A stretch of DNA of 11,380 nucleotides from Acidilobaceae archaeon UBA158 (GCA_002506595.1 DAXV01000008.1:8974-20353); one strand, 5' to 3'. Shown: positions 1-6,070, numbered from the stretch's first letter. Notes: generated from the letters alone by a model not told the origin. Numbers and translations: made by a program.

Positions 1-882
1 TCCGATGCTAAACGTATACATTATTCCGAAAAATAATGCTTGCATAGCTGTGTTTACATCTAAATTTGTCAATTTATCGTTAATACTCTGCTTTATAATG
101 AAATAATTATATAGTATTGTAATGTTTGATAATAAAGTAGTAATTGGCAATATTTTAAAAATAAAAATACCTATCATAATGAATATATATGGCATAAATA
201 ATTCAAAATAAAATATTAATTTAGCTTTGCATTTTCCTAAAATAATTGCAATAGTTTTAGCTCCAGAATTTTTATCATAATCTATGTCTCTTATATTATT
301 TATATTCATCACAGTAAAAAGATATACAGATGTAGGCAATCCTACTATTAAAGGAATGAAGCTTATTTCATTAGTTGCTAAATAATAAGCTCCTAATGGA
401 ACAATAATTCCCCAAGCCAAATATGCTGTTATTTCTCCAAGTGCCTTATATTTTAGATAAAATGGGAAACCAGAGTATCCATATGCAAGTAAAAACCCTA
501 TAAGTCCTAGAAGAAGTGAAAGAGGTCTTCCATTAAACGTTAAAAACAATCCAATAGTTATAGCAAGAGCTGATGATATAAACCCAAAAATTAAAGTGAG
601 ACTCGGACTCAATATTTTATCAATAATTAAATGATATGGTCTTACATGACCTTCTTTATCTATATTTTTCTTAAAGTCAAAATAATCATTAAATATGTTT
701 GATGCAATATGCAAAAAAATCGATCCTATTAGACCTAATACAATTAATGTGATATCAATCTTTAAGTAAATTATATATGCTACTAATATTACTGCTATGT
801 AATCAAACAGAGTCATAGGTAGACTCCATGGTCTAATGCCTTTTAATATCTTTACAAATTTGTTTGTACTCATGTTCACCAT
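1..882 (-). CDS. UbiA-family prenyltransferase, MenA-like (3' end beyond window)
   Basis: Integral membrane prenyltransferase that attaches a polyprenyl chain to an aromatic acceptor, probably in respiratory quinone synthesis. The 294 codons in view cover nearly the usual 290-310 of the family; the C-terminus lies beyond base 1. Numbering from the ATG at 882, the first Asp-rich motif is NDYFDFKKNID at 65-75 and the second is NNIRDIDYDKNSGAKT at 195-210. Both bind prenyl diphosphate through Mg2+. The 'NDYFDFKK' and 'NNIRDI' wording is closer to MenA (1,4-dihydroxy-2-naphthoate prenyltransferase) than to archaeal digeranylgeranylglyceryl phosphate synthase, hence the call. Long hydrophobic stretches between the motifs are consistent with a multi-helix membrane protein. 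A second in-frame ATG at 873 is an alternative start. A TATA-like element (901-910) puts transcription start at about 875-882, so the message is leaderless or nearly so. The exact acceptor cannot be read from sequence; crenarchaeal sulfur-containing quinones are a possible product. Family certain, substrate inferred. Confidence 0.88.
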   Translation of the reverse strand, partial: MVNMSTNKFVKILKGIRPWSLPMTLFDYIAVILVAYIIYLKIDITLIVLGLIGSIFLHIASNIFNDYFDFKKNIDKEGHVRPYHLIIDKILSPSLTLIFGFISSALAITIGLFLTFNGRPLSLLLGLIGFLLAYGYSGFPFYLKYKALGEITAYLAWGIIVPLGAYYLATNEISFIPLIVGLPTSVYLFTVMNINNIRDIDYDKNSGAKTIAIILGKCKAKLIFYFELFMPYIFIMIGIFIFKILPITTLLSNITILYNYFIIKQSINDKLTNLDVNTAMQALFFGIMYTFSIG

Positions 883-900
883 TTAAAAATTTCTAACCGA

Positions 901-910
901 AGTTTTAAAG
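901..910 (-). promoter_or_regulatory. TATA-like element for the prenyltransferase gene
   Basis: On the minus strand this reads CTTTAAAACT, about 25 bases before the ATG at 882. Archaeal TATA boxes centre 24-30 bases before the start site, so this would give a leaderless or nearly leaderless transcript. Single-site call by eye. Confidence 0.4.
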
Positions 911-953
911 AACTAGTATTAATTTTTATTTTTTAATGATTTATGCAAAATTA

Positions 954-961
954 TTATAATA
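954..961 (+). promoter_or_regulatory. TATA box of the RNase P RNA candidate
   Basis: TTATAATA, placed so that a start 24-31 bases downstream falls at about 983-985, the 5' base of the proposed P1 helix. This agreement of promoter position with the independently drawn helix end supports both calls. A second TATA-like stretch at 971-980 lies too close to the helix to fit. Confidence 0.45.
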
Positions 962-982
962 GAATAAAAACTTTATAATAAT

Positions 983-1218
983 GCAAAGAGGTTCGTAAAT
1001 TTTACTTATCGGAGGTTATGGAGACGAAAGTCCCTTCGGCAAGGATGAATATGATTCCCTTATAGAAATGTTTATTCATGTAAAAGTAATAATATTTGGC
1101 CTTGGCTAAAAACTCTGTATCATTTGAATCGAGGAAATTCGAGCATATAAAGATCTAATTTTCTGCGGCCCTTCTATACAGACATTACAGAATGGTTCTG
1201 TTCAATAAAACTTCTTGC
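983..1218 (+). ncRNA. rnpB: Probable RNase P RNA (divergent archaeal type)
   Basis: Non-coding stretch richer in G and C than its surroundings. Read directly: a terminal helix (P1) pairs GC(A)AAGAGGTT at 983-993 with AACTTCTTGC at 1209-1218, ten pairs with one bulged A and one G-U. GAAAGTCCCTTC at 1026-1037 resembles the universal GGAAAGUCC block, and ACAGAATGGTT at 1187-1197 the universal ACAGAA block. They pair as P4: C1037-G1190, T1036-A1191, T1035-A1192, C1033-G1194, C1032-G1195, G1030-T1196, A1029-T1197. T1031 is left bulged, as the conserved P4 U is, and there is one C-T mismatch. CGT 994-996 can pair with ACG 1024-1026 (P2). GAGGAAATTCGAGCA at 1131-1145, then GCGGCCC at 1165-1171, sit in the order expected for the P12 region and the following conserved block. 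At about 236 nt it is small for the family. Function would be 5' maturation of tRNAs. It could be another structured RNA; the order of motifs makes RNase P the best reading. Confidence 0.62.
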
Positions 1219-1228
1219 TATGAGTGAA

Positions 1229-1273
1229 GATAGATGGAGTCTATCAAAGAAGAAAAATCCTCATAATGATGAG
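1229..1273 (+). other. Two small hairpins just 3' of the RNase P RNA candidate
   Basis: GATAGA-TGGAG-TCTATC (1229-1245) is a perfect six-pair hairpin and CTCAT-AATG-ATGAG (1260-1273) a perfect five-pair hairpin. Between them lies a purine-rich run. They may be part of the 3' trailer of the RNA, a processing signal, or stop-signal structure. Nothing coding is visible from 1219 to 1377. The rest of this spacer holds a TTGTTAACAA palindrome (1297-1306) and AT-rich promoter-like sequence. Confidence 0.3.
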
Positions 1274-1330
1274 AATGTTTGTTCATAAGGAAAGATTTGT
1301 TAACAACCTATGTAAAAATATCTAAATAAG

Positions 1331-1360
1331 TTTTAATATATTTTTATGGAATTTATAATA
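1331..1360 (+). promoter_or_regulatory. AT-rich promoter region of the thpR-cca-kinase operon
   Basis: Contains TTTTAATATATTTTTAT (1331-1347) and TTTATAATA (1352-1360). The first would give a start near 1365 and a leader of about a dozen bases containing a purine-rich GAAGGA before the TTG. The second is slightly too close for a leaderless start. I cannot choose between them. Confidence 0.3.
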
Positions 1361-1377
1361 TTAGGGCGAAGGAAAAA

Positions 1378-1935
1378 TTGGTTAGAGCGTTTATAGCAAT
1401 AGATATAGATGATAATAACATAATTAATAAAATAAATGATACGATTCAAGCTTTGAGTGAATTCAATTTAAAGATAAAATTTGTAGAAACGGAAAATCTT
1501 CATATAACATTAAGGTTCTTAGGAGAGATAAGCGAAGGAGATGTTTTAACTATAAAGGAAAACGTTATTAGTAAATTAATATGTAAACCATTTAATATAA
1601 ATTTAAAGGGTTTAGGGGCGTTTCCTAATAATGAAAATCCAAGAGTAATTTGGATAGGTATATCTGAGGGATTTGATTCTTTGAAAAAACTGAAAATTCA
1701 GATAGATGATCTTCTCATAAAGAATGGATTTAAATTAGATCATGAAGAATTTGTTGCACATTTAACCATTGGTAGAATAAAATATGGGAAATCCAATTCA
1801 TTGAAGAAGTTATTAGAGCAATATAAGGATTTTAATTATGGTTCAATTGTGATAAATTCAGTTAAATTGAAGAAGAGTACCTTAACAAGACAGGGACCTA
1901 TTTACGAGAACTTGGCGGAGGCTAATTGTGAATGA
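1378..1935 (+). CDS. thpR: RNA 2',3'-cyclic phosphodiesterase (2'-5' RNA ligase family, ThpR)
   Basis: Member of the 2H phosphoesterase superfamily. These proteins hydrolyse RNA 2',3'-cyclic phosphates to 2'-phosphates and were first described as 2'-5' ligases of tRNA half molecules. The two catalytic H-x-T-x motifs are present: HITL at 42-45 and HLTI at 128-131. The N-terminus (VRAFIAIDI) is the family's typical opening, which supports the TTG at 1378: there is no ATG or GTG nearby that keeps the RAFIAI strand. At 185 residues the length is normal. The stop overlaps the start of cca in an ATGA, so translation is probably coupled. The pairing with cca and the nearby RNase P candidate suggest a role in tRNA end processing or repair; the physiological substrate in archaea is not settled. 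Confidence 0.93.
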   Translation: MVRAFIAIDIDDNNIINKINDTIQALSEFNLKIKFVETENLHITLRFLGEISEGDVLTIKENVISKLICKPFNINLKGLGAFPNNENPRVIWIGISEGFDSLKKLKIQIDDLLIKNGFKLDHEEFVAHLTIGRIKYGKSNSLKKLLEQYKDFNYGSIVINSVKLKKSTLTRQGPIYENLAEANCE

Positions 1936-3293
1936 GTTGTAGTAGGACAGACTTGGAAGAAAAAGTGCTAAAAGAAATTAGACCCACTTCATTTCAAATA
2001 AAAATTCTAGAAAAATTTTCAAGTATTATTAAAAAAAAGTTAAATTATTGTATGAAAAAGAATAACATAGAAGGTTTGGTAGAAGAAGTTGGTAGTTATG
2101 CAAAAGGTACATTACTAAATGATAAATGGGAACTAGATATATTTGTTTTATTAAAAAACAAAAATGATATATGGATAAACAATAATGGAAAAGATTTTTT
2201 ATTGTCATGTTTAAATGATTTTCCTACTATAATAAAGTATAGTCAGCACCCTTATGTTACAGTATCATATATGGGTTTAGAGGCAGATGTTGTACCAACA
2301 GTATATGTTGAGAAACCTAGAAAAAAAGGAATGGGAGTTGAAAGAACACCTTTTCATACAAAATATATTAATTCAAAACTAAATAACTGTCAAAAAGATG
2401 ATGTTAGGTTGCTTAAATCATTTTTTAAAGGATTATCAATTTATGGGGCGGAAAGTCATATTGAAGGATTTTCTGGATATCTTTCCGAACTATTAATAGC
2501 ATACTATGGGAGCTTTTTCGAAACATTAAAGCATATTTCTGATTGGAAGGATATGGTTTATATTGATATAGAAGGTAATGGAGATAAAGAGACATTAATT
2601 AAGAAATATCCTCAATCAAAGCTAATTGTTGTTGATCCAATAGATCCTTATAGAAACGTTGCTGCTGCTGTGAGCCAAAGAAGTATTTCAACTCTAATTC
2701 TTGCATCAAAATTATTTTTGAAAAAGCCTAGTATGGCTTTTTTCCATAAATTTTCTTATAACATAAGATCTAATATTGATGCACCATTATTATTAACTTT
2801 AGGTCATGGAAATTATTATAATTATCCGCCAACTGATATATGGGGAAAATTAAAAAAAATTACAGAAAATCTAGAAATAAAAATAAATGAACTGGGAGTT
2901 GGAATTATTAAGAGTTCTTATTTTACTAATGAATCAAATTTAATTGCAATAGGGTTTTTGATTGATAGAGATACATTACCTAAAGCTGATATTATGGAAG
3001 GACCTAATGTCTATGATGATATAAATAGTATATCATCGTTCATTAAAAAAAGGTTGGATGAAGGCGGTATTGTTTATATAAAAAACAACAAAGTTTATGG
3101 AGGAAGAAACAAAAAAATTAAAGATTTGACAAATTTTGTAAATAGCATCATAATCGAATCTGGAATCAAATTCAATAATATAGTTGAGACAAGAATCTAC
3201 AATAATTTTGATGAAATAGATATTAAAGGTGAAATTAAGGAATGGATAGAAAATTCTTTTTATTCGGTTCCTGCTTGGATGGTAGATATATAG
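1932..3293 (+). CDS. cca: CCA-adding enzyme (archaeal class I tRNA nucleotidyltransferase)
   Basis: Adds C, C and A to the 3' end of tRNAs without a nucleic acid template, using CTP and ATP. At 453 residues it matches the archaeal class I size. Visible signatures are the nucleotidyltransferase loop GSYAKGT at 54-60, catalytic carboxylates E67 and D69 in WELDIFV, and the third carboxylate D119 in EADVVPT. The archaeal blocks ERTPFHTKYI (137-146), a long VRLLKSFFKG...GFSGYLSELL stretch (158-188) and DPIDPYRNVAAAVS (about 235-248) also match. Class I archaeal enzymes often carry the first pair as two Asp or Glu-x-Asp, so E67 is not an anomaly. The ATG overlaps the thpR stop by the sequence ATGA. 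The gene is relevant here because the tRNA-Pro at 4810 has no encoded CCA. Confidence 0.96.
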   Translation: MSCSRTDLEEKVLKEIRPTSFQIKILEKFSSIIKKKLNYCMKKNNIEGLVEEVGSYAKGTLLNDKWELDIFVLLKNKNDIWINNNGKDFLLSCLNDFPTIIKYSQHPYVTVSYMGLEADVVPTVYVEKPRKKGMGVERTPFHTKYINSKLNNCQKDDVRLLKSFFKGLSIYGAESHIEGFSGYLSELLIAYYGSFFETLKHISDWKDMVYIDIEGNGDKETLIKKYPQSKLIVVDPIDPYRNVAAAVSQRSISTLILASKLFLKKPSMAFFHKFSYNIRSNIDAPLLLTLGHGNYYNYPPTDIWGKLKKITENLEIKINELGVGIIKSSYFTNESNLIAIGFLIDRDTLPKADIMEGPNVYDDINSISSFIKKRLDEGGIVYIKNNKVYGGRNKKIKDLTNFVNSIIIESGIKFNNIVETRIYNNFDEIDIKGEIKEWIENSFYSVPAWMVDI

Positions 3294-4033
3294 ATGAGCA
3301 GGAAGTAATATCATTAATTTGCTATCCAAATTTTAAAAACTGTGATATACATAATAGATTAAATCAAGCAAATTTGTTGGGAATAGAACTGTTATGTAAT
3401 TTTGGAAATATTACAATAACAGGTAATAAATATAGAAATTTTCATATACTGGGTAAAGGGCATTCCAGTATAGTTTTGCTAGGGTATGTTAAAAATACTG
3501 GTTATAAGGTTATTAAAATAAGAAGATCTGATAGCAAGAGGCCTGAATTAATAAATGAAGGTAAAATTCTTGAAAGACTGTCTAAATATGGTATTTCTCC
3601 TCAAGTTTATGGTTATTCTAGAGATTTTTTGGTAATGGATTATGTTGGTGATATAAATTTAGGTTATATAATAAATAATGAAAATAAATTAAATATAACT
3701 AATTCTTTTATAGAAAGTCTCGAAAGCATTAAGTTGTTAGACTATACAAATATAATACACAATGAGTTGAACAGACCTTGGAAGAATATTTATTTTCCTA
3801 ATTATCCCAATTATTTTCCTGCAATAATAATTGATTTTGAATCTCATTCTGAAGGTTGTGGAAATTTAAATAAATTTATTGGAGGGATAATTGGAAGGCT
3901 AAATATAGCTAAAGTATCAGGAAATTTGGTTAAGCTTTTAGCAGAATATAAAAACAAAAATTGTGATCCTTTAATTTTTAATAAAATAAAAGAAGAATTA
4001 CTCTCTATTATTAACACTAGCTTCATTAGATAG
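3242..4033 (+). CDS. Atypical Ser/Thr protein kinase (COG2112-type)
   Basis: Small archaeal protein-kinase-fold protein. From the ATG at 3242: glycine-rich loop LGKGHSSIV at 70-78, ATP-anchoring lysine K92 in KVIKIRR, helix-C glutamate E106, and hinge-like FLVMDYV at 129-135. The catalytic-loop equivalent is HNELNRPWKNI at 173-183, and the metal-binding DFE is at 198-200. The HRD aspartate position carries Glu, and DFG is replaced by DFE; HxEL..RP and IDFES are what I recall as normal for this archaeal family, so the protein is probably functional but non-canonical. Start is uncertain. GGTGA at 3228-3232 is well spaced for ATG 3242, which gives 52 bases of overlap with cca; a TTG at 3275 would leave only a short lead before the conserved CYPNF. 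Third gene of the thpR-cca operon; its substrate is unknown. The 3' end overlaps the convergent zinc-ribbon gene. Confidence 0.82.
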   Translation: MDRKFFLFGSCLDGRYIDEQEVISLICYPNFKNCDIHNRLNQANLLGIELLCNFGNITITGNKYRNFHILGKGHSSIVLLGYVKNTGYKVIKIRRSDSKRPELINEGKILERLSKYGISPQVYGYSRDFLVMDYVGDINLGYIINNENKLNITNSFIESLESIKLLDYTNIIHNELNRPWKNIYFPNYPNYFPAIIIDFESHSEGCGNLNKFIGGIIGRLNIAKVSGNLVKLLAEYKNKNCDPLIFNKIKEELLSIINTSFIR

Positions 4034-4360
4034 GTTTGAAGACGGTACTCCTTTCATATTATCAAGTAAAGTGGTCTTGGTTTTATCAATTAATTTATAT
4101 CCATTTTCTTCATAAAGTTTGCTAAACATTTGACTCGAAAAAAACCTAATACTTTTAGGTTTTGTATTTAAAGGTTCGCCACAAACAGGGCATATTAATC
4201 TATCAAAACCGCTTAGGGCTTTCTTCGGTATAGGAGGACCATTAAACTTATTCTTATCGTTTTTATCTCCTATTGCATATCTATATAGGATTGTTTGACA
4301 ATTTTTGCATACTATTAATATTTTTCCCTCGTTAGATATATGATTCAAATTAATCACCAA
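3998..4360 (-). CDS. Small zinc-ribbon protein of unknown function
   Basis: 120 residues from a TTG at 4360; a GTG at 4357 is an equally good start. Two CxxC knuckles, C18-C21 (CKNC) and C57-C60 (CPVC), are about 35 residues apart and can form one treble-clef or ribbon zinc site. The C-terminal 40 residues are charged and polar with no motif I know. Small proteins of this layout, with 'CKNC...ILY' and a later 'CPxCG', recur in crenarchaea, but I cannot assign a role; nucleic-acid or protein binding is the usual use of such folds. The last 36 bases overlap the 3' end of the kinase gene on the other strand. A weak TATA-like element (4386-4393) and a GAGG sit upstream. Confidence 0.72.
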   Translation of the reverse strand: MVINLNHISNEGKILIVCKNCQTILYRYAIGDKNDKNKFNGPPIPKKALSGFDRLICPVCGEPLNTKPKSIRFFSSQMFSKLYEENGYKLIDKTKTTLLDNMKGVPSSNLSNEASVNNRE

Positions 4361-4562
4361 ACTTAGTTTAATTCCTCAGTAATACTAATATTAACCTATA
4401 ATTTTAATAATTAGACCTATTCTTGTATAGATTTAGTTATAATGAAATTTAAAGTTAATTAATAAAACATAATTGAAAGTATACCTATATTTATTAAAAA
4501 TTAGGTGTGTAAATCTGAGCGAAATTTTAGGTAAACATAATACAAGCTTAATAAATTCTCTA

Positions 4563-4610
4563 AATGATTTAATATTATGATTTATTTAATAATCATATCA
4601 TGAAATCATT
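4563..4610. repeat. Nested inverted repeat
   Basis: Outer arms AATGATTT (4563-4570) and AAATCATT (4603-4610); inner arms TATGATT (4576-4582) and AATCATA (4591-4597). The arms are separated by five unpaired bases on each side, with an eight-base loop. All four arms carry the same TGATT/AATCA core. It could be a stem-loop in a transcript or a paired binding site; in sequence this AT-rich, chance symmetry is also possible. Confidence 0.45.
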
Positions 4611-4782
4611 AGAAGTGCATTATTATTTAAATCTTAGAAAAATTTAGTATTTATTAAATTGATTTTTAAATAATGGCCAATTTCCTTTAATATTAGTATG
4701 AATATAATAAAATTTTAATTTTATTTTTAGTAGAAAAATACAAATTTATTACAATATTGCTTTATACGTAGAATTTTTAATC

Positions 4783-4790
4783 CTATAAAT
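4783..4790 (+). promoter_or_regulatory. TATA box of tRNA-Pro
   Basis: CTATAAAT, 20-27 bases before the mature 5' end. This spacing would start transcription at or within a few bases of nucleotide 1 of the tRNA. A second candidate, TTTATACG at 4761-4768, would instead give a leader of about 18 bases. Confidence 0.45.
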
Positions 4791-4809
4791 TATAACAAAT
4801 ATAAAGGAA

Positions 4810-4913
4810 GGGGCCGTCGTCTAGCTTGGTAGGATGCCAGCCTGGGGAGCATTTCCCTATTCCACCAATGCCTAGAGCGCTGGTGGTCCGGGGTTCAAAT
4901 CCCCGCGGCCCCA
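4810..4913 (+). tRNA. tRNA-Pro (anticodon GGG) with a 30-nt intron
   Basis: Complete cloverleaf. The acceptor stem pairs GGGGCCG (4810-4816) with CGGCCCC (4906-4912), with discriminator A4913 and no encoded CCA. D arm GTCT/GGAT; anticodon stem CCAGC (4837-4841) with GCTGG (4879-4883); five-base variable loop. T arm CGGGG-TTCAAAT-CCCCG (4889-4905) contains the B-box-like GGTTCAAATCC. Anticodon loop C32 T33 G34 G35 G36 G37 then, after the intron, C38, giving anticodon GGG for proline. An A discriminator is usual for tRNA-Pro. The mature tRNA is 74 nt before CCA addition. The next gene begins 17 bases downstream and is probably on the same transcript. Confidence 0.95.
4848..4877 (+). other. tRNA intron with canonical bulge-helix-bulge splice motif
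   Basis: The exon-intron junctions fold into a textbook motif. Anticodon stem CCAGC/GCTGG, then a four-pair central helix CTGG (4842-4845) with CTAG (4872-4875), including one G-U. The two three-base bulges are GGA (4846-4848) and AGC (4876-4878), and beyond them lies a five-pair intron helix GCATT/AATGC. Cutting after the second base of each bulge removes 30 bases between positions 37 and 38, the canonical archaeal site, and would be done by the tRNA splicing endonuclease. Confidence 0.92.
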
Positions 4914-4930
4914 TTAAAGGTGAATGATAT

Positions 4931-5146
4931 ATGAGTTCAGAAAATATAATAAAGGTAGGAGGCAAGCAAATAGTGATAAATGATGAGGTGCTATTAAAAG
5001 TTAGAAAATACGTTAATACAGAAATGAATTTAGATGAGCTTTCTAAAGAGCTTGGTTTAGATGGTTGGGAAGAAGCATATGAGTTTATTAAAAAAGTGCC
5101 AGCATGGATGTTAAGAAGCTATAGTAAAAGCTTAAATAAAAAATAA
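4931..5146 (+). CDS. Small conserved-looking helical protein, function unknown
   Basis: 71 residues from ATG 4931, with GGTGA at 4919-4923 seven bases upstream, a strong archaeal ribosome site. The sequence opens with a short beta-like segment (IIKVGGKQIVIND) and continues with predicted helices: VLLKVRKYV, LDELSKELGL, then the compact block DGWEEAYEFIKKVPAWML. LDELSKELGLDGWEEAYEFI resembles a helix-turn-helix-like helical pair, but I see no proof of DNA binding. No cysteines, signal peptide or membrane segment. It probably shares the tRNA-Pro transcript, since only 17 bases separate them and no separate TATA box is visible. The Trp-rich block reads like a conserved crenarchaeal small protein, but I cannot name a family. 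Confidence 0.75.
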   Translation: MSSENIIKVGGKQIVINDEVLLKVRKYVNTEMNLDELSKELGLDGWEEAYEFIKKVPAWMLRSYSKSLNKK

Positions 5147-5175
5147 TTTTAAAATTTTTTAAATAGCAATATATT
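5147..5175 (+). terminator. T-rich stop region after the tRNA-Pro / small protein unit
   Basis: Directly after the stop codon come TTTT and TTTTTT runs, the kind of pyrimidine tract at which archaeal RNA polymerase stops without needing a hairpin. Confidence 0.35.
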
Positions 5176-5253
5176 TATTAAAATTTTAAAAAAGATGCTT
5201 TATATTTATTAAAAAGTGAGCTTAACATTACTTATTAACAAAAATCTATCAGG

Positions 5254-5790
5254 TTATTCAGACTCAAATAATATAGGTTTTAGAACAAGAATTTTATTCT
5301 GCAATTCCCTTCTAATGTAATTGTTTACATTAACTAAAGCAGCCCCTATATTTGGTATTCCATATATAACTAGAGAATTATCTTGAGCACATGATAATAC
5401 AGGTAATGCCAAAAGGTCTTCTTCGCCTTCAACATAAATTAAAGTTTTATCTTTACTTTTATTTTTTAACATATTGCATAGCAAATCTAAGTTATCATAA
5501 GTTAATATTCCAGGTGGATTTTTTATTTTTATAGTATTATAGCCCTCAAGATTACTATTTTGTAAAGACAATCCTTCTTTGCTTCTAAGCGTTTTACCAT
5601 CTATAATAATTATATCTGGTTTTCTATTTGACTTAAGGCAATAATATGTAACTACATCACCTATGCATATAACTGAATTCCATTCATGACTTTCTATATA
5701 TGAACTAAGTTCTCCAGATACAACCATTCCTCTTGGTTGAGAAAAGTCATATCTGAATTTTTCTGGTAAAGTTAATCCTATAAGTTTCAT
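5254..5790 (-). CDS. GTP-dependent dephospho-CoA kinase (DUF359 family)
   Basis: Last step of archaeal CoA synthesis: phosphorylation of the 3'-hydroxyl of dephospho-CoA with GTP. The family was identified biochemically in Thermococcus and is unrelated to bacterial CoaE. 178 residues is the normal size. Family blocks seen: IGDVVTYYCL at 43-52, PDIIIIDGKTLR at 58-69, NPPGILT at 91-97, and VEGEEDLLALPVL at 120-132. The late block usually read as YGQPGEG is YGIPNIG here (143-149), a noticeable drift. Starts at ATG 5790 with a GGATGA-like site seven bases upstream, 15 bases after the spt4 stop, so the two genes form an operon. Spt4 next to this kinase is a recurring archaeal arrangement, but its usual partners (RNA polymerase subunit E' before, ribosomal protein S24e after) are absent in this window. 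Confidence 0.88.
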   Translation of the reverse strand: MKLIGLTLPEKFRYDFSQPRGMVVSGELSSYIESHEWNSVICIGDVVTYYCLKSNRKPDIIIIDGKTLRSKEGLSLQNSNLEGYNTIKIKNPPGILTYDNLDLLCNMLKNKSKDKTLIYVEGEEDLLALPVLSCAQDNSLVIYGIPNIGAALVNVNNYIRRELQNKILVLKPILFESE

Positions 5791-5805
5791 ATTTGTTTCA
5801 TCCGT

Positions 5806-6039
5806 TTATTTTATAACATAAGATCCAGAAACTTTAATGGCGTATATGCCTTTCTTTGTGAATTTTAATTCTTTAGCTATTTCTGAATCTGTATTAAGCA
5901 CAATAAAGATTCCTTCCCAGTCTTCAGTAAAATTATTGCTACCGCAAACAGGACATACATTTGCTTCTCTTGGAACTAAAGCTCCACAATTTTTACAAGC
6001 TTTCATCGCAATTTTCTTTGTAGGCATTTTTCTTGGCAA
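5806..6039 (-). CDS. spt4: Transcription elongation factor Spt4 (RpoE'')
   Basis: Zinc-binding partner of Spt5. The Spt4-Spt5 pair clamps over the RNA polymerase cleft and increases processivity. From the TTG at 6039 (77 residues) the zinc ligands are C15 and C18 (CKNC) and C29 and C32 (CPVC). They are followed by the family signature FTEDWEG (37-43) and the C-terminal SEIAKELKFTKKGIYAIKV that contacts Spt5. Start choice: a TATA box at 6062-6069 (minus strand) predicts transcription from about 6039, giving a leaderless TTG start, and GGTGA at 6045-6049 is also five bases before it. The ATG at 6027 and GTG at 6048 are alternatives. First gene of the operon with the dephospho-CoA kinase. Confidence 0.92.
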   Translation of the reverse strand: MPRKMPTKKIAMKACKNCGALVPREANVCPVCGSNNFTEDWEGIFIVLNTDSEIAKELKFTKKGIYAIKVSGSYVIK

Positions 6040-6060
6040 TGTCTTCACCTATATATGTAA

Positions 6061-6070
6061 ATTATAAAAT
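6061..6070 (-). promoter_or_regulatory. TATA box of the spt4 operon
   Basis: ATTTTATAAT on the minus strand. Its eight-base core lies 23-30 bases before the TTG at 6039, the spacing expected for a leaderless message. Confidence 0.5.

Larger units (their letters stand above)
4361..4809. other. AT-rich intergenic spacer upstream of tRNA-Pro
   Basis: About 450 bases without a convincing gene. It holds the weak promoter of the zinc-ribbon gene at its left end, a nested inverted repeat at 4563-4610, and TATA-like elements for the tRNA at 4761-4768 and 4783-4790. The only open frame I could read (TTG at 4473 to a stop at 4580, 35 residues) has no recognisable motif or ribosome site and I did not annotate it. 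Confidence 0.5.

Noticed and set aside
983..1218. SRP (7S) RNA as an alternative for the structured RNA
   Set aside because: The helix 8 loop motifs (GGAAG/GGAGCA type) and the long high-GC rod of archaeal 7S RNA are not found, whereas P1, P4 and ACAGAA of RNase P can be placed.
1260..1320. C/D-box guide RNA suggested by ATGATGA at 1266-1272
   Set aside because: No CTGA D box at the expected distance downstream; the bases are better explained as one arm of a five-pair hairpin.
4473..4580. 35-codon open frame (TTG start) in the spacer before tRNA-Pro
   Set aside because: No ribosome site at the proposed start, no motif, composition follows the AT-rich background, and it runs into the nested inverted repeat. 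Too weak to annotate.
4783..4965. Minus-strand 60-codon frame across tRNA-Pro
   Set aside because: It is the antisense of the tRNA and of the next gene's start; tRNA antisense frames of this kind are common false predictions.
3274..5112. Shared VPAWM string in the CCA enzyme C-terminus and the 71-residue protein
   Set aside because: Five residues in otherwise unlike contexts; best treated as coincidence.
5837..6067. Plus-strand frame of 76 codons over spt4
   Set aside because: Shadow of spt4, whose zinc knuckles and FTEDWEG signature decide the coding strand.
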